From the NCBI RefSeq assembly GCF_947501665.1, contig NZ_CANMWS010000031.1, positions 1 to 64,000 of the forward strand: a stretch of 64,000 nt of DNA, in the 5' to 3' direction. Positions within the stretch are counted from its first letter, which is position 1; every line of letters starts with the position of its first letter. This document shows, piece by piece, positions 45,929 through 54,311 of the stretch. The translations under genes and the position numbers were made by a program. Under the pieces are notes generated by a model. That model saw only the letters and a list, made by a program, of their open reading frames with translations. It was not told where the DNA came from and did no database searches. Source of the stretch: an uncultured Shewanella sp. (GTDB lineage Bacteria; Pseudomonadota; Gammaproteobacteria; Enterobacterales; Shewanellaceae).

Positions 45929-47878
45929 ATGCATCATCCCGTGAATATCGATGAGGCGCTATCTGCCTATTTTGGCTTTAATGGCTTTCGCGAAGGACAA
46001 AGAGAAGTCATTCAAGCCGTGGTTAATGGTTATAGTGCGGCTGCCATTTTTCCAACAGGATCGGGTAAGTCTTTATGTTATCAATTGTCTGCATTGTGTT
46101 TACCCCACTTAACCTTAGTGGTTTCCCCTTTATTGGCCTTGATGCAAGATCAATTATCTTTTTTAAAGACTAAAGGGATCCCCGCTGCCAGTATTGATTC
46201 CACTATGAATCGTGATCAGGTTGCCGAGCTGATGGCAGCAGTGCAAAGGCAAGAAATTAAAATACTGATGATTTCAGTGGAAAGGTTGAATAATGAACGC
46301 TTTCGACACTTTATTAGTCAAGTGGCCATTTCACTATTAGTGGTAGATGAAGCCCATTGTATTTCTGAGTGGGGGCATAACTTTAGACCCGATTATTTGA
46401 AACTCCCCCAATACCAGAAAAATTTAAGGATCCCGCAAACTTTACTGTTGACGGCAACAGCAACGGAAAAAGTCGTTAAAGACATGGGGGATAAATTTGG
46501 GATTGAACCTGAGCATGTCTGTTTAACAGGGACGTATCGAAAAAATTTACATTTATCGGTGAAAGGGATCCCAGCGAATGAGAAATTAGCATACTTATAC
46601 CAGTGGTTATTAGAACGCCATGAACAAGCAGGCATTATTTATGTGACTTTGCAGCAAACGGCAGAGCAAGTCGCTCGGCAATTGTCCTTAAAAGGCGTGA
46701 ATGCAGTTGCTTATCATGCAGGATTAGATGCGACGGTACGAGAGCAAATTCAAACAGATTTTATGCTGGGTAGCAGTCCTATTATTGTCGCGACGATCGC
46801 TTTCGGTATGGGGGTTGATAAAAGTGATATTCGTTTTGTGATCCATTTTGACTTACCAAAGTCCATTGAGAATTATGCCCAAGAAATTGGTCGAGCTGGA
46901 CGGGATGGTCAAGCGGCTGAATGTTTAGTGCTTGCCAGTGGTGAAAATTTAACCACGCTGGAAAACTTTGTCTATGCTGACACGCCTGAGAAGACCGCTA
47001 TTACGGCTTTATTGTATGAAATGAGGCAAGACAGTGCGGTGGATGGTAAATGGGAAATAATGCTTAATCGCTTATCGACGCGAACCAATATTAGACCCTT
47101 AAGCTTAAAAACCTTGTTAGTTTATCTTGAAATAGAAGCGGTCATTTCGCCTTTGTACAGTTACTTTGCTGAATATAAATATAAGTTAATCGCGACACAA
47201 CCCCAACTAGAGAGGCATTTTAACGATGAGCGTTTAGCATTTGTTAATGCCATTATTGAGACATCAAAGCACGCAACGCTTTGGTATACATTGGATTTAG
47301 AAGCACTACAACAAGCCTATCCTTGTGAACGTTCAAGAGTGTTAACCGCGCTTGATTATATGGATACGAAAAGCATGATTGAGCTTCAAACTAAACAAAT
47401 GATGCAAGTTTATCAGGTGCACACTGCTGACGTTTCTCTTGATGTGTTATGCACTCGATTATTTGAAAAATTTCATTTAAAAGAGCAAAGTGAAGTAGCT
47501 AGGATCCATGAGCTAGTGGCATTTTTTTGCAGTGATCAGTGCCTCAATTTACAACTTGCTCAGTATTTTTCCGATCCTTATTTGCACCAAGCTTGCCAGC
47601 ATTGCTCTGTGTGCTGTGCAGAAGTGGCCAAATTGCCCCGTTTAACCACATTGCCTGCACTTGACAGTTATGACTTTAAGAGCATTACGCTTGAGGCTCG
47701 AACCCGTTTAGCGAAGCAAACTTCCGCAATTTTATTGAGTCGTTATTTATGCGGATTAACCACCCCCATGTTTACTCAGCATAAACTCAGGGCCACACAT
47801 TCTTTTGCTTTGTTGGAAAAGTATCCTTTTAGTCAGGTACTTAATTGGGTAAATTCAGAGTTAAATAATATCGGTTAA
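45929..47878 (+). CDS. RecQ-family ATP-dependent DNA helicase
   Basis: 649 residues. Superfamily 2 motifs: FREGQREVI (motif 0), FPTGSGKS (Walker A), VVDEAHCISEWGHNFRPDY (DEAH plus aromatic loop), LLTATAT, and AFGMGVDKSDIRFVIHFDLP...QEIGRAGRDGQ (motifs V-VI). A Cys cluster near the C terminus (CQHCSVCC) could bind zinc, as in RecQ. It lacks a clear HRDC domain, so it is a RecQ-like paralogue rather than certain recQ. It unwinds 3'-5'. Divergent from pflB. Confidence 0.85.
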   Translation: MHHPVNIDEALSAYFGFNGFREGQREVIQAVVNGYSAAAIFPTGSGKSLCYQLSALCLPHLTLVVSPLLALMQDQLSFLKTKGIPAASIDSTMNRDQVAELMAAVQRQEIKILMISVERLNNERFRHFISQVAISLLVVDEAHCISEWGHNFRPDYLKLPQYQKNLRIPQTLLLTATATEKVVKDMGDKFGIEPEHVCLTGTYRKNLHLSVKGIPANEKLAYLYQWLLERHEQAGIIYVTLQQTAEQVARQLSLKGVNAVAYHAGLDATVREQIQTDFMLGSSPIIVATIAFGMGVDKSDIRFVIHFDLPKSIENYAQEIGRAGRDGQAAECLVLASGENLTTLENFVYADTPEKTAITALLYEMRQDSAVDGKWEIMLNRLSTRTNIRPLSLKTLLVYLEIEAVISPLYSYFAEYKYKLIATQPQLERHFNDERLAFVNAIIETSKHATLWYTLDLEALQQAYPCERSRVLTALDYMDTKSMIELQTKQMMQVYQVHTADVSLDVLCTRLFEKFHLKEQSEVARIHELVAFFCSDQCLNLQLAQYFSDPYLHQACQHCSVCCAEVAKLPRLTTLPALDSYDFKSITLEARTRLAKQTSAILLSRYLCGLTTPMFTQHKLRATHSFALLEKYPFSQVLNWVNSELNNIG

Positions 47879-47940
47879 TTGCTAAATATGATCAATTTTA
47901 GTTAATATTCGAAGATTGGTTAACCAAAATGGATCATCTC

Positions 47941-49731
47941 ATGAAGAAATCGGCTCTCTCTATAGTGGCAATATTGTCGCTAACAGGATTGACTGGGTGT
48001 CAAACACAACAACAAGAAACTTTACCTATAGTGCAAACGATTGAGCAGGATAAGGCATTTTCGCAATTTTCAGCACAATTTATTGATGCATTATGGCGCA
48101 CATTTCCTACTTGGGCCTTATATAAAGGCTTTCATGAATATGATGGCGAACTCAATATTCCCAATGCGGCTCAAAGGAAAAGAACGCTTCAATTCATTGC
48201 TATTCAGCAACAAGCATTAGCGCAAATCAATTCGAAAGGACTCAGTCCGAATGAGCGCATTGATTATCGTATTATTGATAATTTATTGGCGAAAATGAAA
48301 TGGGAACAAGACACGTTTAAATCTTGGCAATGGGATCCGAGTCAATATAATGTGGCCGAAGGTTTTGCTTTGTTGATTAATGGTGATTTTGCACCATTAG
48401 ATGATAGATTAGCATCCGTATTATCGCGACTGGCTTATGTGACGGATTATTATGCGGCTGCAAGAGAGAGCATTCTTTCTCCCACACTTCAACACACTCA
48501 GTTGGCGATTTTACAAAATGAAGGTGCGTTGTCGGTGTTGTCCCCAGCTTTATTAGATACTGCAATGCACTCAGGGTTAAGTGAGGGTCAAAAGCAGCAG
48601 TTTACCGTGCGGCTGAAGCAAGCAGTGCAAGCCATTAAACAACATGTGAGTTGGCTTAAATCTCTTGAGAAAAGGTTACAAGTGGAAGGAGCCCGTGATT
48701 TTCGTATTGGGGAAACCTTATACGAACAAAAGTTTGCTTTTGATATTAAGGCTGGGATGACGGCAAAACAGCTTTATGAAAAAGCATTATTGGATAAAGG
48801 CCGTGTTCAAGCTGAAATGGCGACATTAACCACTCAATTATGGTCAAAGTATTTTTCAGCTCCCAAGCCTGCTGATGATAAGGTTGCGATAGCTCGCCTC
48901 ATTGAAAAATTGTCTGCTAATCATGTTAAACGCGATAACTTTGTCAGTGATATTCGCCAGCAAATTCCAGCGCTCGTTCGGTTTGTGAACGAGCAGGATT
49001 TAATCAAGCTTGATCCTAATAAGCCTTTAATTGTGCGTGAGACCCCGAAATATATGCGAGGATTTGCGGGGGCTTCGGTCAGTGCGCCTGGACCTTATGA
49101 TAAATCAGCAAATACTTACTATAACGTTACTCCCCTAGAAGGGATGAGTGATGCATCCGCTGAGAGTTATTTACGCGAGTATAATCATTGGATTTTACAG
49201 ATCTTAAATATCCATGAAGCAATCCCTGGTCATTACACGCAGTTAGTTTACGCCAATGAGTCACCTAGTTTAGTGAAGAGTTTGTTTGGTAATGGCGCCA
49301 TGATTGAAGGTTGGGCAGTGTATGCCGAACGCATGATGCTAGAGCAAGGTTATAGTGCTTTTGAACCTGAAATGTGGTTGATGTATTACAAATGGCACTT
49401 GCGGGTTATTTGCAATACCTTGCTTGACTACAGTATTCAAGTCAAAGGCATGAGTGAAGATGAAGCCATTGAATTAATGACTAAAGAGGCATTTCAGCAA
49501 ATTGCAGAGGCAGAAGGAAAGTGGCGTAGAGCGACTTTGAGTCAAGTGCAACTCACCAGCTATTATGCTGGATATAGAGGTATTTACGATTTAAGAGAAG
49601 AAATAAAAATAATTGAAGAATCTCTCTTTAATTTAAAAGCCTTTCATGAACGCTTTTTAAGTTATGGTAGTGCGCCGGTCAGTGATATTAGAGAGTTAAT
49701 GTTATTATCACTTCATAATGAAACTGAGTAA
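47941..49731 (+). CDS. DUF885 lipoprotein, probable zinc peptidase
   Basis: 596 residues. The signal sequence ends in lipobox LTGC. The DUF885 family is recognised from SQFIDALWRTFPTWALYKG near the N terminus, VRETPKYMRGFAGAS, the metal site ILNIHEAIPGHYTQ (H-E-x3-G-H type) and GAMIEGWAVYAERMM. Members are gluzincin-like metallopeptidases; substrate unknown. The ATG at 47941 opens directly on the signal peptide; another ATG at 47929 adds four residues. The palindrome TTGGTTAACCAA lies just before that ATG. Confidence 0.85.
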   Translation: MKKSALSIVAILSLTGLTGCQTQQQETLPIVQTIEQDKAFSQFSAQFIDALWRTFPTWALYKGFHEYDGELNIPNAAQRKRTLQFIAIQQQALAQINSKGLSPNERIDYRIIDNLLAKMKWEQDTFKSWQWDPSQYNVAEGFALLINGDFAPLDDRLASVLSRLAYVTDYYAAARESILSPTLQHTQLAILQNEGALSVLSPALLDTAMHSGLSEGQKQQFTVRLKQAVQAIKQHVSWLKSLEKRLQVEGARDFRIGETLYEQKFAFDIKAGMTAKQLYEKALLDKGRVQAEMATLTTQLWSKYFSAPKPADDKVAIARLIEKLSANHVKRDNFVSDIRQQIPALVRFVNEQDLIKLDPNKPLIVRETPKYMRGFAGASVSAPGPYDKSANTYYNVTPLEGMSDASAESYLREYNHWILQILNIHEAIPGHYTQLVYANESPSLVKSLFGNGAMIEGWAVYAERMMLEQGYSAFEPEMWLMYYKWHLRVICNTLLDYSIQVKGMSEDEAIELMTKEAFQQIAEAEGKWRRATLSQVQLTSYYAGYRGIYDLREEIKIIEESLFNLKAFHERFLSYGSAPVSDIRELMLLSLHNETE

Positions 49732-49762
49732 AAAAAGACAATTTAATCGCTAAATGATATTA

Positions 49763-49788
49763 ACGCACTCTTTGAGAGTGCGTTTTTT
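49763..49788 (+). terminator. Rho-independent terminator
   Basis: Perfect 9-bp stem ACGCACTCT/AGAGTGCGT with a 3-base loop and a six-T tract, 32 bases after the DUF885 gene. Confidence 0.92.
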
Positions 49789-50300
49789 ATACTCAGTGTT
49801 CATTTATTTTAAACTGATATTATGTATCTATTTGTAACAAAAATAGAGTCTTTACTCATTATTTCCTCTAAAGAACTGAATTAAAAATACATGATGGAAT
49901 ATTGACAGTGAGCTAACTTTTTAACATATTCAATATTATTGATATATAAAGTAATATTGATATATATAAATGCATACAAGGTATTTACTAACAGAATTCA
50001 CTTTGATTAATGATGACTTTTTGATGTTTAAATGTAATATTTATTAACAAATAAATGCGATAAAGGTTAATTCATGTTGGAAAATTACTTGAATGAAACC
50101 CTGATGCTACGCGGGTGTCTGGCATAAAATACTTGAGTAAATGAAAAATAAAGAGTATATCTAGTTTTAGTGTAAAGAAGTGTCTCCTAGGAGAAAAAAT
50201 AACGTGTAGTTTACTATTTGTAATGTAGATGTAAAATCTGGCTTTGAAATAATGATCGGTTTTATTTTCAGCCAGCTTAACAGTTTATTATTTCGAGGGG

Positions 50301-50384
50301 ATGAAACCCCGTTTAGGGCTATTTTTAATGGTGCCGGTTTTATTTGCCTCATTGTTTTTTATTAACGCTATGTTTCAATTTTAG
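50301..50384 (+). CDS. Possible 27-residue membrane microprotein
   Basis: Frame MKPRLGLFLMVPVLFASL... of 27 codons, basic at the start and then one hydrophobic segment. CGAGGGG sits directly against the ATG, closer than ideal for a ribosome site. The stop is followed after one base by the next start. It could be a real small protein or a gene fragment. Confidence 0.3.
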   Translation: MKPRLGLFLMVPVLFASLFFINAMFQF

Positions 50385-50385
50385 A

Positions 50386-50499
50386 ATGAAGCTGGAGTAT
50401 TTTTATTGGCAACTTAGTGATAGTGCATTCATTCAAGAACGGTTAAGCTTGAAAGCGGTAGTATTTAATTTGTTAATTATATTAGCAGGTTATTTGTAA
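50386..50499 (+). CDS. Possible 37-residue membrane microprotein
   Basis: Frame MKLEYFYWQLSDSAFIQERL followed by a hydrophobic C-terminal segment, 37 codons. It starts one base after the stop of the preceding short frame, as in translationally coupled genes. No family recognised. The pair may be remains of one membrane protein split by mutation. Confidence 0.3.
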   Translation: MKLEYFYWQLSDSAFIQERLSLKAVVFNLLIILAGYL

Positions 50500-50668
50500 T
50501 TTATAACAATATTATTTGCAGTAAAAGAAACGTAAGATAATTTTAAAGTGATTAATTAAAAATAGTCACATTGATATCTATTGATACTGACGTAAATGAA
50601 TAATAGTGAAATAAGCATTTTTATTTGCTACTCGTCACTATTATTGACTGTATAGGAGTGGGTTGTGT

Positions 50669-51013
50669 ATGAATCAATCGCAACAAAGTGTTAAATATAC
50701 CCAAAGTATGGCCTCTTCAACTCTTGATAGTACTGGCTTTGACTTTGACGAGATTGAATTCTGTGTTTCTCTTGATGATAAAAAGGTTTATTTGACTCAA
50801 ACAGAGTTTAAATTATTTAAATATTTATTTGAAAGACAAGGCCAAGTGATCACTAAGCAAGAATTACAGCGTAATATACTGAAGAAAGATCTTGGTAAGT
50901 TTGATCGAAATTTAGATATGCATATTAGCAATACTCGAAGAAAGCTAGTTGAAATGCATTTACCTCGCACACTGATCAATACGGTTCGGGGCCAAGGCTA
51001 CTGTTTTTCTTGA
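50669..51013 (+). CDS. Stand-alone OmpR/PhoB-type winged-helix regulator
   Basis: 114 residues. After a polar N terminus of about 30 residues comes a complete winged-helix Trans_reg_C domain: VYLTQTEFKLFKYLFERQGQ, VITKQELQRNIL, the recognition helix LDMHISNTRRKL and the wing INTVRGQGYCF. There is no receiver domain, so it is not phosphorylation-controlled in the usual way. AGGAGTGGG lies 7 bases before ATG 50669. Targets unknown; possibly the accessory loci in this region. Confidence 0.75.
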   Translation: MNQSQQSVKYTQSMASSTLDSTGFDFDEIEFCVSLDDKKVYLTQTEFKLFKYLFERQGQVITKQELQRNILKKDLGKFDRNLDMHISNTRRKLVEMHLPRTLINTVRGQGYCFS

Positions 51014-51040
51014 TATACGTTTGTGTGTTGGCTTTGGTTG

Positions 51041-51071
51041 ATACCCATGTATTGTGAAGTATCATGGGTAT
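51041..51071. terminator. Hairpin after the winged-helix gene
   Basis: Perfect 9-bp stem ATACCCATG/CATGGGTAT with a 13-base loop, 28 bases after the stop. The downstream T content is modest (GGCTTTCGTTTTT). Confidence 0.55.
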
Positions 51072-51301
51072 GGCTTTCGTTTTTATAAAAACGCTTTTCT
51101 TTTTTATTTATAGTTGTATGCAGCCGTTTAACGCTTGTCACCTTTTGAGACATGCTTTTAAAAGATGTCTTGTATGACTTCATTTTATTGGCTTTGAAAA
51201 TAGCCATCTTGAAATAGCCTGAGTATCGTTTATCCTATGGCCTACTTATGTTAATTAAATGGATCTCTGTTCAATCAGAGTCTGTATTTAAGGAAGCCTT
51301 T

Positions 51302-52426
51302 ATGCGGATCAGTGCCAATTTTGATGGCGGAAATATTGATGTTGTTAGTCTACAAGCGCCAGATAATATCGAACTCGCTATTCGTCCCGACGAGGGGAAT
51401 GCGTTTTTTCAGTGGTTTAATTTTAAACTTGACGGCACAATAGGCGTACAGTATCAATTACATATTATCAATGCTGAGAAAGCCTCTTATCCTCAAGGAT
51501 GGGAAAATTACCAAGCCGTTGCTTCCTATGATAGAGAACATTGGTTTCGTCTACCCACAGTATATGAAAATGGGCGCTTAACGATTGATGTTGAGTTAGA
51601 TTGTGACTCGATACAAATTGCTTATTTTGCCCCTTATAGTTATGAGCGTCATCAAGATTTATTGGCTAAATGCCAAGTTCATCCTATGGTGACGGTTGAA
51701 CATTTAGGCTTAACATTGGATGAGCGAGTGTTAAGTTTAGTGAAGGTGGGGGATGGCGATGAGTCTAAAAAAAATGTGTGGATCACAGCCCGTCAACATC
51801 CTGGTGAAACCATGGCAGAGTGGCTTGTTGAAGGTTTGATGTTACAGCTTCTTGATAGCGATAACCCTGTTTCACGCTCATTATTGGCCAAAGCTAATGT
51901 TTATATTGTGCCTAATATGAATCCTGATGGTGGTGTGAGGGGGCATTTACGCACGAATGCGATAGGGGTGAATTTGAATCGTGAGTGGCAAGCTCCGTCA
52001 CTTGAAAAAAGCCCTGAAGTGTATCATGTGGTGAATAAAATGCGCCAAACGGGAGTGGACTTATTCTATGATGTTCACGGTGATGAAGGCTTGCCTTATG
52101 TGTTTTTAGCGGGCAGTGAAGGCGTGCCTTGTTTCGATGATGCGATGTCTTCATTGCAACATACTTTTGAGCAGGCTTTACTATTGGCCAGTCCCGATTT
52201 TCAAACGCAATTTGGTTATGACAAGGATGAACCCGGCCAAGCTAATTTGACTGTGGCGTCCAATTGGGTGGCTCAAGAATTTGGCTGCTTATCTTATACG
52301 TTAGAGATGCCGTTTAAAGACAACGATGATTTACCTGAGCCGATTCAGGCTTGGTCTCCAGAAAGGTGTATGCTGTTAGGTGAAGCATCTTTAGTTGCAA
52401 TGAATGCGGTATTAAACAAATTGTAA
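51302..52426 (+). CDS. M14-family zinc carboxypeptidase
   Basis: 374 residues. An N-terminal beta-sandwich of about 130 residues precedes the M14 domain: ARQHPGETMAEW (HxxE zinc site), NMNPDGGVRGHLRTN, GVNLNREW, DVHGDE (third ligand) and the late YTLEMPFKDN with catalytic Glu. This is the cytosolic carboxypeptidase-like (M14 subfamily with N-domain) layout common in gammaproteobacteria. The ATG at 51302 has AAGGAA upstream; a 5' extension of 18 codons lacks support. No signal peptide, so cytoplasmic. Confidence 0.85.
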   Translation: MRISANFDGGNIDVVSLQAPDNIELAIRPDEGNAFFQWFNFKLDGTIGVQYQLHIINAEKASYPQGWENYQAVASYDREHWFRLPTVYENGRLTIDVELDCDSIQIAYFAPYSYERHQDLLAKCQVHPMVTVEHLGLTLDERVLSLVKVGDGDESKKNVWITARQHPGETMAEWLVEGLMLQLLDSDNPVSRSLLAKANVYIVPNMNPDGGVRGHLRTNAIGVNLNREWQAPSLEKSPEVYHVVNKMRQTGVDLFYDVHGDEGLPYVFLAGSEGVPCFDDAMSSLQHTFEQALLLASPDFQTQFGYDKDEPGQANLTVASNWVAQEFGCLSYTLEMPFKDNDDLPEPIQAWSPERCMLLGEASLVAMNAVLNKL

Positions 52427-52515
52427 AAAACAGGTATAATGTGACTTTATCTGGGGCAGCAATAAATGCTTTGCCCCTTTATAAGAGTCAATCATGGCTT
52501 TTTAGAGGTGAGATC

Positions 52516-52833
52516 ATGGCATTAGTCGCTTGTCCAAGTTGTCATAAAAGAATTTCAAATAAAGCGAGCACATGCCCGCATTGTCATGTGGGTTTATCCG
52601 GTGACAATGAATCCCATCGGCGCATTAGTCATATTAAGAAATCCAATCAATTATTGAATCACAGTTTATTTTCAATGAGTTTGTTCATTTTTGGTGTCGT
52701 TCTTGGCTTTTGGGGCGGAGAAGTGGCGACAGGCCCGAGAGCCTATGTGGCGGGTGCTTGCTTTATTTTTGGATTTATCGGTTATTTGATCTGCCGTATT
52801 CGAATTGTGTTACATAAGCGGAAAAGTGTATGA
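52516..52833 (+). CDS. Zinc-ribbon membrane protein
   Basis: 105 residues. The first 25 form a zinc ribbon: CPSCHKRISN...CPHCHVGL. Two membrane segments follow (about 52-70 and 75-95), ending in a basic tail. AGAGGTGAG precedes ATG 52516; the frame is open upstream to 52441 without support. It overlaps the next gene (ATGA). Function unknown. Confidence 0.7.
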   Translation: MALVACPSCHKRISNKASTCPHCHVGLSGDNESHRRISHIKKSNQLLNHSLFSMSLFIFGVVLGFWGGEVATGPRAYVAGACFIFGFIGYLICRIRIVLHKRKSV

Positions 52834-53141
52834 AAGATATCAACGAAGTGATCCAGCAGATGCCTGTAGAAGTGTATGAGCGTCTGGTCAGTGCGGTGGA
52901 GCTTGGCAAGTGGGAAGATGGTAGCGTGTTGACCGATGAGCAACGCGCATCGACACAGCAAGTGGTAATGTTGTATCAAGCGAAGAAGTTGCATCAGACC
53001 GATCATTTTACTATTGGTCAAGAAGGTCAAATTAATGAGTTATCCAAAGCCCAGTTGAAAAAACAATTTAAAGCGCAACCTGATGATGTTGCTGATTTTA
53101 AAGGGGAGAGTATTGCCGCCTTTAAAAATGAAGAGTTATAA
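52830..53141 (+). CDS. YeaC-like DUF1315 protein
   Basis: 103 residues. It matches the small DUF1315/YeaC family: INEVIQQMPVEVYERLVSAVELGKWEDGS, LTDEQR and a charged C terminus (KKQFK). Soluble, acidic, function unknown. ATGA overlap with the zinc-ribbon gene makes an operon. Confidence 0.75.
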   Translation: MKDINEVIQQMPVEVYERLVSAVELGKWEDGSVLTDEQRASTQQVVMLYQAKKLHQTDHFTIGQEGQINELSKAQLKKQFKAQPDDVADFKGESIAAFKNEEL

Positions 53142-53151
53142 ATTTATCAAA

Positions 53152-53177
53152 AAGCAACGATGAATATATCGTTGCTT
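53152..53177 (-). terminator. Bidirectional terminator
   Basis: Perfect 10-bp stem AAGCAACGAT/ATCGTTGCTT, loop GAATAT. On the minus strand it is followed by a T-run after ansA; on the plus strand it also lies 10 bases after the YeaC-like stop. Confidence 0.8.
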
Positions 53178-53187
53178 GTTGTTTCAT

Positions 53188-54204
53188 TTAGTCTGTACTG
53201 AGTTCACCGACGATATTTTCAAGCATGGCTTGGCGAATATCATCAGGACTCATATCGGTTGATAATAAATAATGCAATTTGGCTAAGGCCGCTTCAGTGG
53301 TCATATCACCACCACTGATCACCCCTGCTCCTGCTAATGCATTACCTGTTGCATAGCCTCCCATATTCACCTTACCTTGCATACATTGTGTCAAGTTGAC
53401 TAATATAACCCCGCGTTCATGAGCCGCTTTTAGTGTGGCTAAAAGGGCGGGCGTTTGGGGGGCATTACCTACACCAAACGTCAGTAAAATAAGTGCCTTG
53501 ACGGGTTGCTGGAGGACATTATTAAAAATATCAGTCGAAATACCTGGGTATAAGGTGACCACACCAATGGGCTGTGGACTGATATTGGCCAAGGTTAATA
53601 CTTGATTGGCTGCGGGTTGACTTATGTTCCCTGCATGGAGCCTAATTTTTATGCCTGCTTCCAGTAACATGGGAAAGTTAGGGGAAGCAAAAGCATTAAA
53701 GCCATCGGCATGTGCTTTGGTTGTTCGGTTCCCCCGAAATAAGCGATTATTAAAAAATAAACTGACTTCTGCTATTGGATAATTAGCGGCAATATATAAT
53801 GCATTCAGTAAATTGGTTTGTCCATCCGATCTCAGTTGGGCTAACGGGATCTGCGAGCCTGTGACAATGACAGGCTTTGATAAGCCTTGCAACATGAAGG
53901 AAAGTGCTGAGGCCGTAAATGCCATGGTGTCTGTTCCATGCAAGATAACAAAACCATCATATTTATCATAATTGGCTTTAATATCATTGGCGATTAGTTG
54001 CCAATCAGTGGGGGCCATATCTGAAGAGTCAATCAAGGGATGGTATTCATTAATGACAAAATCGGGCATTTCTGCATGGTAAAACTCTGGCATGGCTTTA
54101 ACACAGCGGGTTAAAAAGCCTGCGACAGGGGCAAATCCGTTCGCGGTTTTTTCCATTCCTATGGTGCCGCCGGTATAGGCGACATAGATTGAACGTTTAG
54201 TCAT
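53188..54204 (-). CDS. ansA: L-asparaginase I (cytoplasmic)
   Basis: 338 residues. YTGGTIGM at residues 10-17 provides the first catalytic Thr; the second Thr lies in HGTDTMAFTASALSFML; GVGNAP and GYATGNALAGAGVISGGDMTTEAALAKL follow. Absence of a signal peptide and the length fit the type I enzyme. It hydrolyses asparagine to aspartate and ammonia. It is downstream of sppA on the same strand, as in E. coli-type gene order, but a terminator separates them. Confidence 0.95.
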   Translation of the reverse strand: MTKRSIYVAYTGGTIGMEKTANGFAPVAGFLTRCVKAMPEFYHAEMPDFVINEYHPLIDSSDMAPTDWQLIANDIKANYDKYDGFVILHGTDTMAFTASALSFMLQGLSKPVIVTGSQIPLAQLRSDGQTNLLNALYIAANYPIAEVSLFFNNRLFRGNRTTKAHADGFNAFASPNFPMLLEAGIKIRLHAGNISQPAANQVLTLANISPQPIGVVTLYPGISTDIFNNVLQQPVKALILLTFGVGNAPQTPALLATLKAAHERGVILVNLTQCMQGKVNMGGYATGNALAGAGVISGGDMTTEAALAKLHYLLSTDMSPDDIRQAMLENIVGELSTD

Positions 54205-54255
54205 AAGTCATTCTGCAGAGAAATTAATGCAGAGAGTATACGATTTTCGGCCATA

Positions 54256-54281
54256 AAAAGCCCAGTAAAAACTGGGCTTTT
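54256..54281 (-). terminator. Terminator after sppA
   Basis: Perfect 11-bp stem AAAAGCCCAGT/ACTGGGCTTTT with a 4-base loop; on the minus strand followed by a T-run. Confidence 0.92.
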
Positions 54282-54311
54282 GGTGATAAATGACGCTAAA
54301 AAGCGTTTGTA

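Larger units (their letters stand above)
49789..50668. other. Long AT-rich intergenic region
   Basis: About 880 bases. No standard gene is seen, only two adjacent short hydrophobic frames (50301-50384 and 50386-50499, listed separately). The remainder looks like upstream regulatory or decayed DNA before the winged-helix regulator gene. Confidence 0.5.

Noticed and set aside
47916-47927. TTGGTTAACCAA palindrome resembling a PdhR site
   Set aside because: The central spacing is two bases instead of three and it abuts a possible start codon, so it is not called an operator.
50167-50352. 61-codon minus-strand frame upstream of the winged-helix gene
   Set aside because: No supporting ribosome site or family, and it runs antisense to the better small frames there.
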